A stretch of 64,000 nt of DNA. It comes from Luzula sylvatica (lineage: Eukaryota; Streptophyta; Magnoliopsida; Poales; Juncaceae). Positions 1-11,001 of this stretch are shown in pieces. Positions within the stretch are counted from its first letter, which is position 1. Every line of letters begins with the position of its first letter. The notes under the pieces are model-generated. The model saw only the letters and a list, made by a program, of their open reading frames with translations. It had not been told where the DNA came from and ran no database searches. The DNA is taken from positions 8,576,501-8,640,500 of the forward strand of contig OX326959.1 in the NCBI GenBank assembly GCA_946800325.1, given 5' to 3'. The translations under genes and the position numbers were made by a program.

Positions 1-1115
1 CCTCGCTCTTCGGAGCACTTTCACGCCCACTCTCTTTCTCTCCCCCTCTCTCCCTCTTAAGCAAGTCCAAGAACCTTTAAGAACACGCAAGAATTGCAAA
101 TTCGAACGATAATTCTCTAGGATCGAGCACCGAATAGAAGCTTACTTCATTCGGTGATTTGGTCTACACTTCGACGAAGATCGAGTTGTGTGGTTTGGGT
201 TGGAGCTTTCTTCATCCGAATCCGCGCAAGCAAGAAAACGAGCTTACTCTACTTCGATTGGGAGCTTTCTTCCAATTGACATCTTGCAAATCTCGAGTTC
301 ACTCAACCGGTACGGAGCTTACTTCGATTGGCGAGTGGATTGGTACGAAAGGAACACGTTGTGCGAGGCGACTAGCTCACTAGCATCTCAAGGCAACGGA
401 GAAGGCATCCAAGACGAGACTCGAAGCTTACTTCATCTCTCTAGGTGTTTTCTTTCCTTTCTTGTAATTCTTGTAGTTTTAATTGAATTGGATTTGTGTA
501 AAGAATTCTCGGTTTAATGAATCTTTAGTTTCTTGTTTACTTGAATCGAATCCTTGTTGGTGTTTTTACTTGATCTTTTGTTTTTAATTACTGCCTTTTA
601 GGAAAAATTTATGCCCTTAATTCTCTTTTCGATTAAGTTTCTGCCTATTTAGATTAAGTTTCTGCTTAGAAAGTTAAAATTGTTTCTTTCATTGCGTAGA
701 TCTTGATTTCTAGTTTCGGGAACTTTTTGAATCGTTGAATTTCATGAAATATTCGAATTGATATGAGTCTTTGAAAATTGTCACTTAAACTAAAAACCTG
801 CTGTTTCCAGGGGACTGTTTTTCAGAGACCTGATTGTAATTCGTTAATAACTTTTTATTCCGTTGTCCAAATTGTTTGAAATTTTAGGATAAATTTGATA
901 ATATTCAGAAATATTTCTACACAAATTTTCATTAATTTTGGAAACTTCGAAATAATTATTTTAAAGATCTGAAATTTAATCCTATTTTGACGCAATAGCT
1001 CCCTGTGGAACGAATCTATTATTTTCTGCTATACAACCATATAATTCACTTGTTTGATATTACGGGACTTTAAAACAACGATACGCATTTTAGACATGAA
1101 AAAAGACCGTTATCA
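1..1115 (+). repeat. 5' LTR (3' part) of the Athila-like element
   Basis: The segment ends in ...TTATCA directly before AAA and the PBS. Positions about 80-590 align clearly with 4565-5090 of the 3' LTR, and about 985-1115 align with 5565-5702. Positions about 595-985 do not align with the matching part of the 3' LTR. The segment holds several GGAGCTTTCTTC / GAAGCTTACTTC-type repeats between about 138 and 435. Its 5' half, including the promoter, is outside the window. Confidence 0.85.
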
Positions 1116-1118
1116 AAA

Positions 1119-1136
1119 TGGCGCCGCTGCCGGGGA
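1119..1136 (+). other. Primer binding site (probably tRNA-Asp type)
   Basis: TGGCGCCGCTGCCGGGGA begins three bases after the LTR terminus. It closely resembles the PBS usual for Athila elements, which I recall as complementary to the 3' end of tRNA-Asp. The same site is found in the minus-strand element at 18606-18623. The tRNA assignment is from memory; the motif and its position are seen directly. Confidence 0.8.
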
Positions 1137-1271
1137 GTAATGTTTAAGTCAAATTTTGAATCAAACTTGCAATCTCGAGTGATATTTTCAATAGAGTTGA
1201 TATTTTTGGACTTGATATTTCACTAATTTTGAAAAATTTCTATTCTTGCAAGGTACACGGAGTAGAGCAAG

Positions 1272-2435
1272 ATGAATCAAGAAAGACCAAGAACTTTTGG
1301 AGAATTGCTAACTCAAGAACAACCTCCAAGAAGATATCCAAAACACATGACGCTTAAAGAAATGATCAATCAAGATATCGACGAATGGGAAGAAAGAAAA
1401 GAAGAACGAAGGCTCGGTTTGCTCTCAAATTCCACCTCAAATCAATACGAAGAATCACACACCGAGACCCTTTATCAAAATCCCATCTACGAAGCTCTCC
1501 AATTCGAAAACGAATCCCCTTGGGGTTATGAGACACAATCCTATACCGAAACCACCAATAATTACTCAAACCCCATATACGAACCTTCTCAAAACGAACT
1601 CGAATCTCAACATGAATTTGATTACCAAGATCCACAATTTCAATCCCAAAACGAAGACCAAGACCAAGAATTAAAAAGAATGATGGAGGAAATGATGGCG
1701 ATGATGGTATCTCTTAAACAAAAGCAAGAACAAGTTTATGAAGAAATGAAACAAGATTTTGAAGAAATCAAACAAGAAATCAAACAAGAGATAAGTGATA
1801 TCTCGCATGAGATTAAAACCACCTCTCGACGACTCGGAAATATTCAATCCATCGTAAACGATCTAGATCAAACAGTGATTTGTCTCGAGTTAGAATATTC
1901 AAACGAGGAGATTGTGGAGATTGAAGGTGACAAGAGTTCAAGTATGGGGGGATTCGATGAAAGCGTTGGAATGAGAACGACAATTGAAGAAGAAAAGGTG
2001 TCATTGGGTTCGACTCTCCAAAAGACGGTTCAACTCACTCCAATCGATGAAAACGCGCAATTATCAAACGAGCAAGAAGAGAAATCTACAATTCTCCAAG
2101 GTGAATTCTTTCCATATATCATCAATTTTAATTCATTTAAGAACTATGATGCTTCTCATGATAGAAATTCACCTTGTGTAGATTTATCAAGGAAGTCAAA
2201 TACATTCGAAACACTCACGCCTCTCACAACTCCTCTTCATCAATCTCCAAGCGATGAAGCAATTCGAAAAATTCGAAGCAAGATTGAGGAAATATTGACG
2301 CCACTTTCGACATATGCAAAACAATTGATACACACGCCGATTTCTCTCATCTCCAACATCTCAAAGGGAGTATTTCGAGGCGGTCGAAAAGTAGCAATCC
2401 ATGTGAGCGCTTCGTTTAATTTTGAAGGAGGATAA
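1272..2435 (+). CDS. Coiled-coil ORF of a non-autonomous Athila-like element (reduced Gag-like protein)
   Basis: 387 codons with an ATG start 136 bases after the PBS, the position of gag. The N-terminus (RPRTFGELL, residues 5-13) resembles the RPKTLREL motif near the N-terminus of the Athila Gag at 16564-18486. Residues about 130-210 form a strongly charged heptad-like coiled coil (ELKRMMEEMMAMM onward). This resembles the DLKTMMEGMMSLM coiled coil that lies downstream of the zinc knuckle in that Gag. Between the two there is no recognisable retrotransposon capsid domain and no CX2CX4HX4C knuckle; that stretch is instead Asn/Gln/Glu/Tyr-rich. The C-terminal third is low complexity with no known domain. 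I infer an internally reduced Gag that may co-assemble with the partner's Gag through the coiled coil. The long open frame in an element without pol argues against random decay. Confidence 0.7.
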   Translation: MNQERPRTFGELLTQEQPPRRYPKHMTLKEMINQDIDEWEERKEERRLGLLSNSTSNQYEESHTETLYQNPIYEALQFENESPWGYETQSYTETTNNYSNPIYEPSQNELESQHEFDYQDPQFQSQNEDQDQELKRMMEEMMAMMVSLKQKQEQVYEEMKQDFEEIKQEIKQEISDISHEIKTTSRRLGNIQSIVNDLDQTVICLELEYSNEEIVEIEGDKSSSMGGFDESVGMRTTIEEEKVSLGSTLQKTVQLTPIDENAQLSNEQEEKSTILQGEFFPYIINFNSFKNYDASHDRNSPCVDLSRKSNTFETLTPLTTPLHQSPSDEAIRKIRSKIEEILTPLSTYAKQLIHTPISLISNISKGVFRGGRKVAIHVSASFNFEGG

Positions 2436-2442
2436 CATCGGC

Positions 2443-2631
2443 ATGGTCGAGCTCGAGACCATAAACGAGAGCGCTAGCGAGGGAGGCAAACCCTCGTACC
2501 AACGGTGCAAGGACTACATGCTCAAGTTCGATTGGTGTGACCAAGACACGAGAAACGCAACAAGATGGACGGAGGAGCAACAATTCGAAGACGATCAAGC
2601 ACCACGCATCAAAGGTTGTGTCTCTCCTTAA
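2443..2631 (+). CDS. Small ORF after the coiled-coil ORF, function unknown
   Basis: 63 codons including the stop, from ATG at 2443. It opens just after the upstream ORF ends, in the +1 frame relative to it, and the frame is open upstream across the previous stop. The product is hydrophilic with two cysteines in its central half. I recognise no domain. It could be a relic that once continued the upstream frame through frameshifting, or chance. Codons look ordinary and GC is slightly higher than in the surrounding AT-rich spacer. Confidence 0.3.
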   Translation: MVELETINESASEGGKPSYQRCKDYMLKFDWCDQDTRNATRWTEEQQFEDDQAPRIKGCVSP

Positions 2632-4074
2632 CTTCTTTTAATTTTTCTCTTTATTATCGCTTGAGGACAAGCGAAGGAATAAGTATGGGGGGGATATACA
2701 CGCAATCTTTGATTAAAAATAAAAATAAAAATTGAGCTTTTCATTGAATTTTTCGACATTCTAAAATTTATTTGAGCATCAAGGATATACAAGCAAATGG
2801 TTTTATGCAAGTTAAAGGTTTTTCTCCACCTCATTGAATAAATCATCGATTTTTAAACAAATTTTCACCAAACTAGCATAAATTTACTCTCAATTTTGAA
2901 AATTTCACAAATATTTGAAGGAGTTGATTGAGATCTTGAAGAGATTCTTTTGGGGATTCAAACCCTAATCAATGAATTCACTAAATTCATAAGTTTTTGA
3001 CAAATTGATCAATCCTTGATTTACATGACACACCATTTTCAATAAATAAACCCATTTTAAACTTGGAATTTCTAAAAAGTTTTGTTTGAACCAATTTAGT
3101 AAGTTTTGCTTGAATCTAAAATTTGACCATTTGCACTTAAAGAGCTCGACCGTTCATGGGGATTTGAAATTACACTAACGGGAACCAATTTGCGCTCAAA
3201 GCTTGATTCGATGAGCTCATGCACCTTGATTAAGTAATGAGTGGTGTGAGTCATGACCACTTGTTGGCTAAAGGGGTGCATGAGTCGTAGTAAACCAAAG
3301 TAGCCGGTTCTTGATGTGAGTCATGATCAAGAGTCGATGCGAAAAAGTTTTCTACAATCACGGATTAAAGCGCTTTCGATTGTCGAGTCCGTGCGATTGA
3401 TTAAGTAATGAGTGGTGTGAGTCATGACCACTTGTTGGCTAAAGATTGCGCGGATCCATGGGGTTTTACTAAGTAATGAGTGGTGTGAGTCATGACCACT
3501 TGTTATCCCAAAGGACACACATTGGGACCATCGAAAGCAATAACGAACAAAAGAAAAGAAATAAAAAGAATAAAAGAAAAGAAATAAAAAGATTTAAAAG
3601 GAAAGAAAAAGAGTTCGAAAATCGAGCGAAAATTGGGAAAATTTAGTACAAAACGAAGATGAACCAAGTACTAACGCACCGAACGGTTTAAAAGTGACAA
3701 ATTACATTTAAAGAAATGATTTTTTTTTTTTTTTTTGCAAAACGGAAAAATTGGTTTTCACTAATGCTTTTTCATGATAATCCTTGTGAATAGTGGAGTG
3801 AAAAGAGTTGAATGATGGTGTTTAATCATCTTTTTCGGTTGAGATCATTTGCTCTATTAAACTCTTCGAATTTGTGAAATTTATTGAAATAGATTCTAAA
3901 TTTGATCAAACTATATTTCTCTCAAATATTAGTAATCATGATGAAATAAGAGTACCCGAATTTGCTTTGTGAAACTAGTTATTGAACCAACAATATAACT
4001 TCAACAAAATCTTATGCAATTCTCTCTTATGTTTGACTTTTATACTCTAATTGATCGACGACGATCAAGGATTT
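2632..4074 (+). other. Untranslated internal region of the Athila-like element
   Basis: AT-rich sequence without a credible coding frame. It begins with a GAGGACAAGC motif followed by a PPT-like tract (AAGTATGGGGGGG, 2681-2693), a pair often seen near the 3' end of Athila/Tat coding regions. It also contains the three-copy repeat at 3231-3504, an A-rich tract at about 3548-3610 and a run of T at about 3720-3736. Confidence 0.7.
3231..3504 (+). repeat. Three copies of a ~43-bp repeat with an internal hairpin
   Basis: Near-identical copies start at 3231, 3402 and 3470. The core is TAAGTAATGAGTGGTGTGAG followed by TCATGACCACTTGTT. AGTGGT and ACCACT within it are inverted around TCATGA, so each copy can form a small hairpin. 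A partial fourth copy (GATGTGAGTCATGATCA) lies near 3316. Intervening sequence differs between copies. Confidence 0.85.
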
Positions 4075-4089
4075 AAGTGTGGGGGTATT
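4075..4089 (+). other. Polypurine tract of the Athila-like element
   Basis: AAGTGTGGGGGTATT lies immediately before the TGATGTGAGG start of the 3' LTR. The AAGTGTGGGGG form is typical of Athila/Tat plus-strand primers. Two similar tracts occur further upstream, at 1940-1951 inside the ORF and at 2681-2693. Confidence 0.75.
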
Positions 4090-4500
4090 TGATGTGAGGC
4101 AAATAAGGCACAAATTTAATGCTTAATTTGGGGATTTTAGCCCTTGTGAAGAACAATTCTATATACTTTATTAATCATATTTGAGGTAACATGAATATTT
4201 CTTCACTAAGTGTGTTTTATTGCTTAATCACAGGAATTAGAAGGAATTTATGGGAATTTGGAGAGTGTAGTTGTCTCCAACACGTCAAGAGGAGTGAAAA
4301 CGATATATTACACCGATATATTCGGTACATGAATGAGACGGGAGGCAAACAATTATCATGATAGAAACTTACACAAAAGTCTACACGAAAACCACTCAAT
4401 CCTTAGCCCTTATCCTGCCCACCTACCTTTGGTGGGAATTACCTCCGTACCCCCAATCCTCTCCACCAACTCGTGGCCAATAAGAAGACTCCATGAGTGC

Positions 4501-4508
4501 TATAAATA
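4501..4508 (+). promoter_or_regulatory. TATA box in the 3' LTR
   Basis: TATAAATA lies about 25 bases downstream of a GGCCAATAAG CCAAT box. The same arrangement (CCAAT box, TATAAATAAG, then a C/A-rich AAGGGCC motif) is seen in the related minus-strand LTR, which supports a conserved promoter. Confidence 0.7.
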
Positions 4509-5183
4509 TGACCACAAGGGCCACGAGTTTGGGACGCTCTTTTACGCCAATTCTATATACGCTCTTTTACTTCAAGAACACGCAAGAATTACAAATACGA
4601 ACGATAAATTCTCTAAAATCGATCACCGAATAGAAGCTCACTTCATTCGGTGAATTGGTTTACACTTCAACGAAGATCGAGTAGCGAGGATTGAGGTGGA
4701 GCTTTCTTCATCCGAATCCGCGCAAGCAAGGAGTCAAGCTTACTCTATTCCACTCGGGAGCTTTCTTCCAATTGGGCTTCTTGCAATCTCGAGTTCACTC
4801 AACCGGTACGGAGCTTACTTCGATTGGCGGGTGGATTGGTACGAAAGGAACGTGTTGTGCGAATTGTCTAGCTCACTAGCATCTCAAACAACAAGGAAGG
4901 CATCCAAGACGAGACTCAGAGCTCACTTCATCTCTCTAGCTGTTTTCTTTCCTTTCTTGTAATTCTTGTAGTTTAAATTCGAATTGGATTTGTGTAAAGA
5001 ATTCTCGGTTTAATGAATCTTTAGTTCTTGTTTACTTGAATCAAATCTTTGTTAGTGTTTTTACTTGATCTCTTACTTTTAATTCTGCCTTGAACTTAGT
5101 TAAATCTCCCTTCATTCAATCTCAAAACAAACCTTTAATTCAACTCTCAAATCAAATCTCAAATCAGAAATCCAGAACTAATT

Positions 5184-5520
5184 CCGTTATAACGGAATTT
5201 GAACTGCGTTACAACGGACTTAACGGTTTGTACCTGATTTTCAGTCTGTTGATACTCCGTTGTAACGCAACTTAACTCCGTTGTAACGGACCAGTGAGAA
5301 AATTCATTCGACATCACTCATACTAGTGCGTTGTAACGGACAAACTAGTCCGTTGTAACGGATCAACCAATCCGTTATAACGCTACCTCTATCCGTTGTA
5401 ACGGACTATCTCTTTCCGGTATAACGGACTTTTCTCCGTTGTAACGGACGTTCATATCAATCTCTACGTTAGACATAACCCTAATGTCCGTTGTAACGGA
5501 ACTTAATTCCGTTATAACGG
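5184..5520 (+). repeat. Phased array of CCGTTNNAACGG palindromes
   Basis: Eleven 12-bp copies at 5184, 5206, 5257, 5278, 5328, 5350, 5372, 5393, 5416, 5436, 5488 and 5509 (twelve if the CCGGT variant at 5416 is counted). The centre dinucleotide is mostly GT or AT, and one half-site sometimes degrades to GCGTT or AACGC. Neighbours within runs lie 20-23 bp centre to centre. There is one run of six (5328-5447) and three pairs. The 5' LTR of the same element lacks this array. Confidence 0.9.
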
Positions 5521-5702
5521 ACTATCTTCTGTGATTCATTCTTTGTTAATTCTCATCTAGTTTCGATTAAAATTTGACGCACTCTCTCCTCGTGGAACGA
5601 ATCTTTCATATTTTCCACTATACAACTATATTTTCCAACTTGTTGATTGAAGCGGGTTTTCGAATACAACGATAATTTTACACGCCAAAAACCCGGTCAT
5701 CA

Positions 5703-5959
5703 TTAGTTCGTTAGATAGTTCACAAGTTAGTTATTTAGTTAGTTAGTCAGTTAGTTAGCTAGTTAGTTAGTTAGTTAGTTAGTTAGTGGGTATGTAAGGA
5801 CGTAGTTTGTTAGTTAGTTAATAGGTATGTAGGAAGATCGTTTGTTAGTTAGTTAGTTAGTTAGTTATTTAGTTAGTTAGTGGGTTTGCAGGAAGGTAGT
5901 TAGTTAATTAGCTAGTTAGGTAGGTATGTAGATAGTTAGTTAATAAGTATGTATGAAGG

Positions 5960-5997
<38 letters not shown>

Positions 5998-6089
5998 ATT
6001 AGTTAGCTAGTATGTTAGTTAGTTAGTTAATGGGTATGTAGGAAGGTAGTTAGTTTGTTAGTTAGTTAATTAATAGGTTTGTAGGATGG

Positions 6090-6127
<38 letters not shown>

Positions 6128-9100
6128 TTTAGTTAGTTTGTTAGTTGTTAGTTGATAGTTAATTAGTTAGTTAGGTAGTTAGTTAATTGGTTAGTTAGGT
6201 AGGTATGTAGGTAGTTAGTTAATAAGTATGTAGGAACGTGGTTAGTTAGTTATTGGGTACGCAGGAAGGTAGTTAATTAGTTAGTTAATTTGTTAGTTAG
6301 TTAGTTAATTAATTGGTTAGTTAGTTAGTTTGCTAGTAGTTAGTTAGTTGGTATGTAGGAAGGTAGTTAGTTCGTTAGTTAGTTAGTTAGTTAATTAATA
6401 GGTATGTAGGATGGTAGTTAGTTCGTTAGTTAGTGGGTATGCAGGAAGGTAGTTATTTAGTTAGTTAGATAGTTAGATAGTTGGTTGGTTAGTTCTCTAG
6501 TAGTAAGTTAGTTAGTTAGTTAGTTAGTTAATTAGTTAGTTAGTTACCAAGTAGTTAGTTATTTAGTTAGTTAGTTACTTAGTCAGTTAGTTAGTTAGTT
6601 GTTAGTTAGTTAGTTAGTTAATTAGATAGTTACTTAGTTACTTAGTTAGTGGGTTTGTAGGAAGGTAGTTACTTAATTAGTTAGTTAGGTAGTTAGTTAT
6701 TTAGTTAGTTAGTTAATAAGTATGTATGAAAGTAGTTAGTTAGTTAGTTAGTATGTTAGTTAGTTAATTAGCTAGTTTGTAAGTTAGCTAGTAGTTAGTT
6801 AGTTAATTAGTTAGTTATTTAGTTAGTTAGTTATTTAGTGAGTTAGTTAGTCAGTTTGTTAGTTAGGTAGTTAGTTAGTTAGTTAGTTTGTTTGTTAGTA
6901 TGTTCGTTTGATTAGTGGGTATGTAGGAAGGTAGCTGTAAGTTAGTTAGTTAGTCAATTAGTTAGTGAGTTAGTTAGTTAGTTAGTTAATATGTATGTAA
7001 GAAGGTTGTTTGTTACTTAGTCAGATAGTTACTAAATTAGCTAGTTATCTAGTAGTTAGTTAGTTAGTTAGTGAGTTAGTTAGTGAGTTAGTTAGTTAGT
7101 TAGTTAGTTAATAAGTATGTAATAAGGTTGTTAGTTAGTTAGTTAGTTAGTTTGTTAATTAGTTAGTTAGTAAGTTTGCTAGTAGTTAGTTAGTTAGTTA
7201 GTTAGTTAGTTAATTAGTTAGTTATTTAGTTAGTTAATTAGTTAGTTAGTAAGTTAACTAGTAAGTTAGCTAGTAGTGAGTTAGTTAATTAGTTAGTTGT
7301 TTAGTTAGTTAGTTTGTTTGTTTGTTTGTTAGTTAATTAGTCAGTTAGTTAGTTAATTAGTTTGTTAGTTAGTTAGTTAGTTTGTTTGTTAGTTATTTAG
7401 TGGGTATCTAGGAAGGTAGTTAGTGAGTTAGTTAGTTAGTTGGTTAGTAAGTTAGTTAGTTAGTTAGTTAGTTAGCTAGTAGTCGGTTAGTAAGTTAGTT
7501 AGTTAGTTAGTTAATTAATAGGTTCGTTAGTTATTTTGCTAGTAGTTAGTTAGTTAGTTAGTGGGTATGTAGGAAGGTAGTTAATTAGATAGTTAGATAG
7601 TTTGTTTGTTTGTTCTCTTGTAGTGAGTTAGTTAGTTTGTTAGTTAGTTAGTTAATTAGTTAGTTAGTTAGTTAGTTAGCTAGTAGTTAGCTATTCAGTT
7701 AGTTAGTTACTTAGTTAGTTAGTTAGTAAGTTAGTTAGTTAGTTAGTTGTTAGATAGTTAGTTAGTTAATTAGATAGTTAGTTACTTAGTTAGTGGGTTT
7801 GTAGGAAGGTAGTTAATTAATTAGTTAGTTAGGTAGTTAGTTAGTTAGTTAGTTAATAAGTACGTATTAAAGTAGTTAGTTAGTTATTTTGTTAGTTAGT
7901 TAGTTAATTAGTTAGTTAGTAAGTTAGCTAGTAGTTAGTTAGTTAATTTGTTAGTTATTTAGTCAGTTAGTTATTTAGTTAGTTAGTTAGTTAGTCAGTT
8001 TGTTAGTTAATTAGTTAGTTAGTTAGTTAGTAACTTAGCTAGTAGTCGGTTAGTAAGTTAGTTAGTTAGTTTGTTAGTTACTTAGTGGGTATGTAAGAAG
8101 GTAGTTAGTTAGTTAGTGGGTACGTAGGAAGGTAGTTAGTTATTTAGTTAATTAGTTAATTAGTTAGTTTATTAATAAGTTAGTTAGTTATTTTGCTAGT
8201 AGTTAGTTAGTTAGTTAGTGGGTATGTAGGAAGGTAATTAGTTAGTTAATTAATAGGTATGTAGGATGGTAGTTAGTTATTTAGTTAGTCAGTTAGTTAT
8301 TTAGTTAGTTAGCCAGTAGTTAGTTAGTTAGTTAGTTAGTTAATTACTTAGTTAGTTAATTAGTTACTTAGTTAATTTGTCAGTTATTTAGTTATTTAGT
8401 TTGATATCGTGTATTTAGTTAGTCTGTTAGTCAATTGGTTGGTTAGTTAATTAGTTAGTTAGGTAGTTAGTTAGTTCGTTAGCTTGTAGTAACTTAGTTA
8501 GTTAGTTAGTTAGCTAGTTAGTTGGTTTGTTCGTTAGTTAGTGGGTATGTAGAAAGGTAGTTGTTAGTTAGTTAGTTAGTTAATTAGTTAGTTAGTTAGT
8601 TAGTAGTTAGTTAGTTAGTTAGTTAATTAGTTAGTTACTCAGTTCGTTCGTTAGTTAGTTAATATGTATGTAAGAAGGTAGTTATTTAGTTAGTTTGATA
8701 GTTAGTTATTTAGATAGTTCGTTATCTAGTAGTTATTTAGTTAGTTCGATAGTTAGTTAATTAGTTAGTTAGTAAGTTAGCTAGTAATTAGTTAGTTAGT
8801 TAGTTCGTTAATTAGTTAGTTATTTAGTTAGTTAATTAGTTAGTTAGTAAGTGAGCCAGTAAGTTAGCTAGTAGTTAGTTAGTTAATTAGTTAGTTAGTT
8901 GTTTAGTTTGTTAGTTAGTTTGTTAGTTAATTAGTTAGTTAGTTAATTAGTTAGTTAGTCAGTTAGTTGGTTAGTTAGTTATTTAGTGGGTATCTAGGAA
9001 GGTATGTAGTTAGTTAGTTAGTTAGTTGGTCAGTTAGTTAGTTAATTAGTTAGTTAGTCAGTTAGTTTGTTTGTTTGTTGGCTAGTGGTCGGTTAGTAAG

Positions 9101-9145
9101 TTAGTTAGTTAGTTAGTTTGTTTGTTAGCTAGTGGTCGGTTAGTA

Positions 9146-9176
<31 letters not shown>

Positions 9177-9535
9177 GGGTATGTAGGAAGGTAGTTTAGT
9201 TAGTTAGTGGGTACGTAGGAAGGTAGTTAGTTAGTTAGTTAATTAGTTAGTAGTTAGTTAATTAATAAGTTAGTTAGTTAGTTTGGTAGTAGTTAGTTAG
9301 TTAGTTAATGGGTATGTAGGAAGGTAGTTAGTTATTTAGTTAGTTAGTTAATAGGTATGTAGGATGGTAGTTAGTTAGTTAGTTAGTTGGTTAGTTAATT
9401 ATTTAGTTAGTTAGCTAGTAGTTAGTTAGTTGGTTAGTTAGTTAGTTAGTTAATTGGTTAGTTAGTTAGTTAGTTAATATGTACGTAAAATGGTAGTTAG
9501 TTAGTTAGTTCGATAGTTAGTTAATTAGTTCGTTC

Positions 9536-9570
<35 letters not shown>

Positions 9571-9918
9571 GGTTATCTAGTAGTTAGTTAGTTAGATAGT
9601 TCACAAGTTAGTTATCTAGTTAGTTAGTTAGTTAGTTAGTTAGCTAGTTAGTTAGTTAGTGGGTAAGTTAGGAGGTAGTTAGTTAGTTAGTTAATTGGTA
9701 TGTAGGAAGATCGTTAGTTAGTTAGTGAGTCAGTTAGTTATTTATCTAGTCAGTTAGTCAGTGGGTTTGTAGGAAGGTACTTAGTTAATTAGTTAGTTAC
9801 GTAGGTAGGTAGTTAGTTAGTTAATAAGTATGTATGAAGGTAGTTAGTTAGTTAGTTAGTTAGTTAATTACTTAGTTAGTAAGTCTGCTAGTAGTTAGTT
9901 AATTAGTTAGTTAGTTAA

Positions 9919-9954
<36 letters not shown>

Positions 9955-10151
9955 ATAGTTAGTTTGTTTGTTAGTTAGTCAGTTAGTTATTAGTTAATTA
10001 GTTAGTGAGTTAGTTACTTAGTTAGTGAGTTTGTAGGAAGGTAGGTTGTTAATTTGTTAGTAAGGTAGTTAGTTAATAAGCACGTATGAAAGTTGTAAGT
10101 TAGTTAGTTAGTTAGTTTGTTTGTTAATTAGTTAGTTCGTAAGTTAGCTTG

Positions 10152-10185
<34 letters not shown>

Positions 10186-10433
10186 ATTAGTTAGTTATTT
10201 AGTTAGTTAATTAGTTAGTTAGTAAGTTAACTAGTAAGTTAGCTAGTAGTTAGTTAATTAGTTAGTTGTTTAGTTAGTTAGTTAGTTAGTTAGTTTGTTA
10301 GTTAATTAGCTAGTTAGTTAATTAGTTAGTTAGTTAGTTAGTTAGTTTGTCTGTTAGTTATTTAGTGGGTATCTAGGAAGGTAGGTAGTTAGTTAGTTAG
10401 TTAGTTAGCTAGTAGTCGGTTAGTAAGTAAGTA

Positions 10434-10474
<41 letters not shown>

Positions 10475-10893
10475 GAGTTAATTAGTTAGTTAGTTAAGTT
10501 AATTAGTTAGTTAGTTAGTTAGTTATTTTGTGGGTATCTAGGAAGGTAGGTAGTTAATTAGTTAGTTAGTTAGTTAGTCAGTTAGTTGATTAGTTAGTTA
10601 GTTAGTTAGTTAGCTAGTAGTTCGTCAGTAAGTTCGTTAGTTAGTTAATTAGTTAGTTAGTTAGTTTGTTTGTTAGCTAATAGTATGTTAGTAAGTTAGT
10701 TATTTAGTTAGTTAGTTTGTTAGTTAGTTAGTGGGTACGTAGGAAGGTAGATTGTTAGTTAGTAAATTAGTCAGTTGGTTAGTTAATTAATAAATTAGTA
10801 AGTTAGTTTGCTAGTATTTAGTTAGTTAGTTAGTGGGTATGTAGGAAGGTAGTTAGTTAGTTAGTTAGTTAATAGGTTTGTAGGTTGGTAATA

Positions 10894-10927
<34 letters not shown>

Positions 10928-10955
10928 ATAGTCAGTTAGTTAGTTAGTTAGCTAG

Positions 10956-11001
<46 letters not shown>

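Larger units (their letters stand above)
1..5702 (+). mobile_element. Non-autonomous Athila-like Ty3 LTR retrotransposon (5' end outside window)
   Basis: The order is partial 5' LTR (1-1115), PBS (1119-1136), one long ORF (1272-2435), an AT-rich untranslated region, a PPT (4075-4089) and a 3' LTR (4090-5702). No protease, reverse transcriptase, RNase H or integrase reading frame is present, so the element would depend on proteins from a relative. The LTR start (TGATGTGAGGCAAAT), the PBS and the CCAAT/TATA region match the minus-strand Athila gag element at 16564-20266, which places both in one lineage. The internal region is only about 3 kb, whereas autonomous Athila elements are usually around 10 kb or more. 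The 5' target duplication lies off the window. The 3' flank is GTTA satellite. Confidence 0.85.
4090..5702 (+). repeat. 3' LTR of the Athila-like element
   Basis: 1613 bp, beginning TGATGTGAGG and ending GGTCATCA, after which GTTA satellite starts. It has a CCAAT-type box (GGCCAATAAG) near 4475 and a TATA box at 4501, both conserved in the minus-strand LTR at 18626-20266. The U5-side block at about 5090-5565 does not match the 5' LTR of the same element. It contains the palindrome array at 5184-5520. Confidence 0.88.

Noticed and set aside
159..517. Overlapping reading frames in the 5' LTR (also 4333-4962 in the 3' LTR)
   Set aside because: They lie within LTR U3/R sequence, overlap in two frames, diverge freely between LTRs and show no domain.
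3720..3736. T-run as poly(A) tail of a retroposon
   Set aside because: No retroposon body, TSD or coding similarity next to it; it is a simple homopolymer in an AT-rich region.
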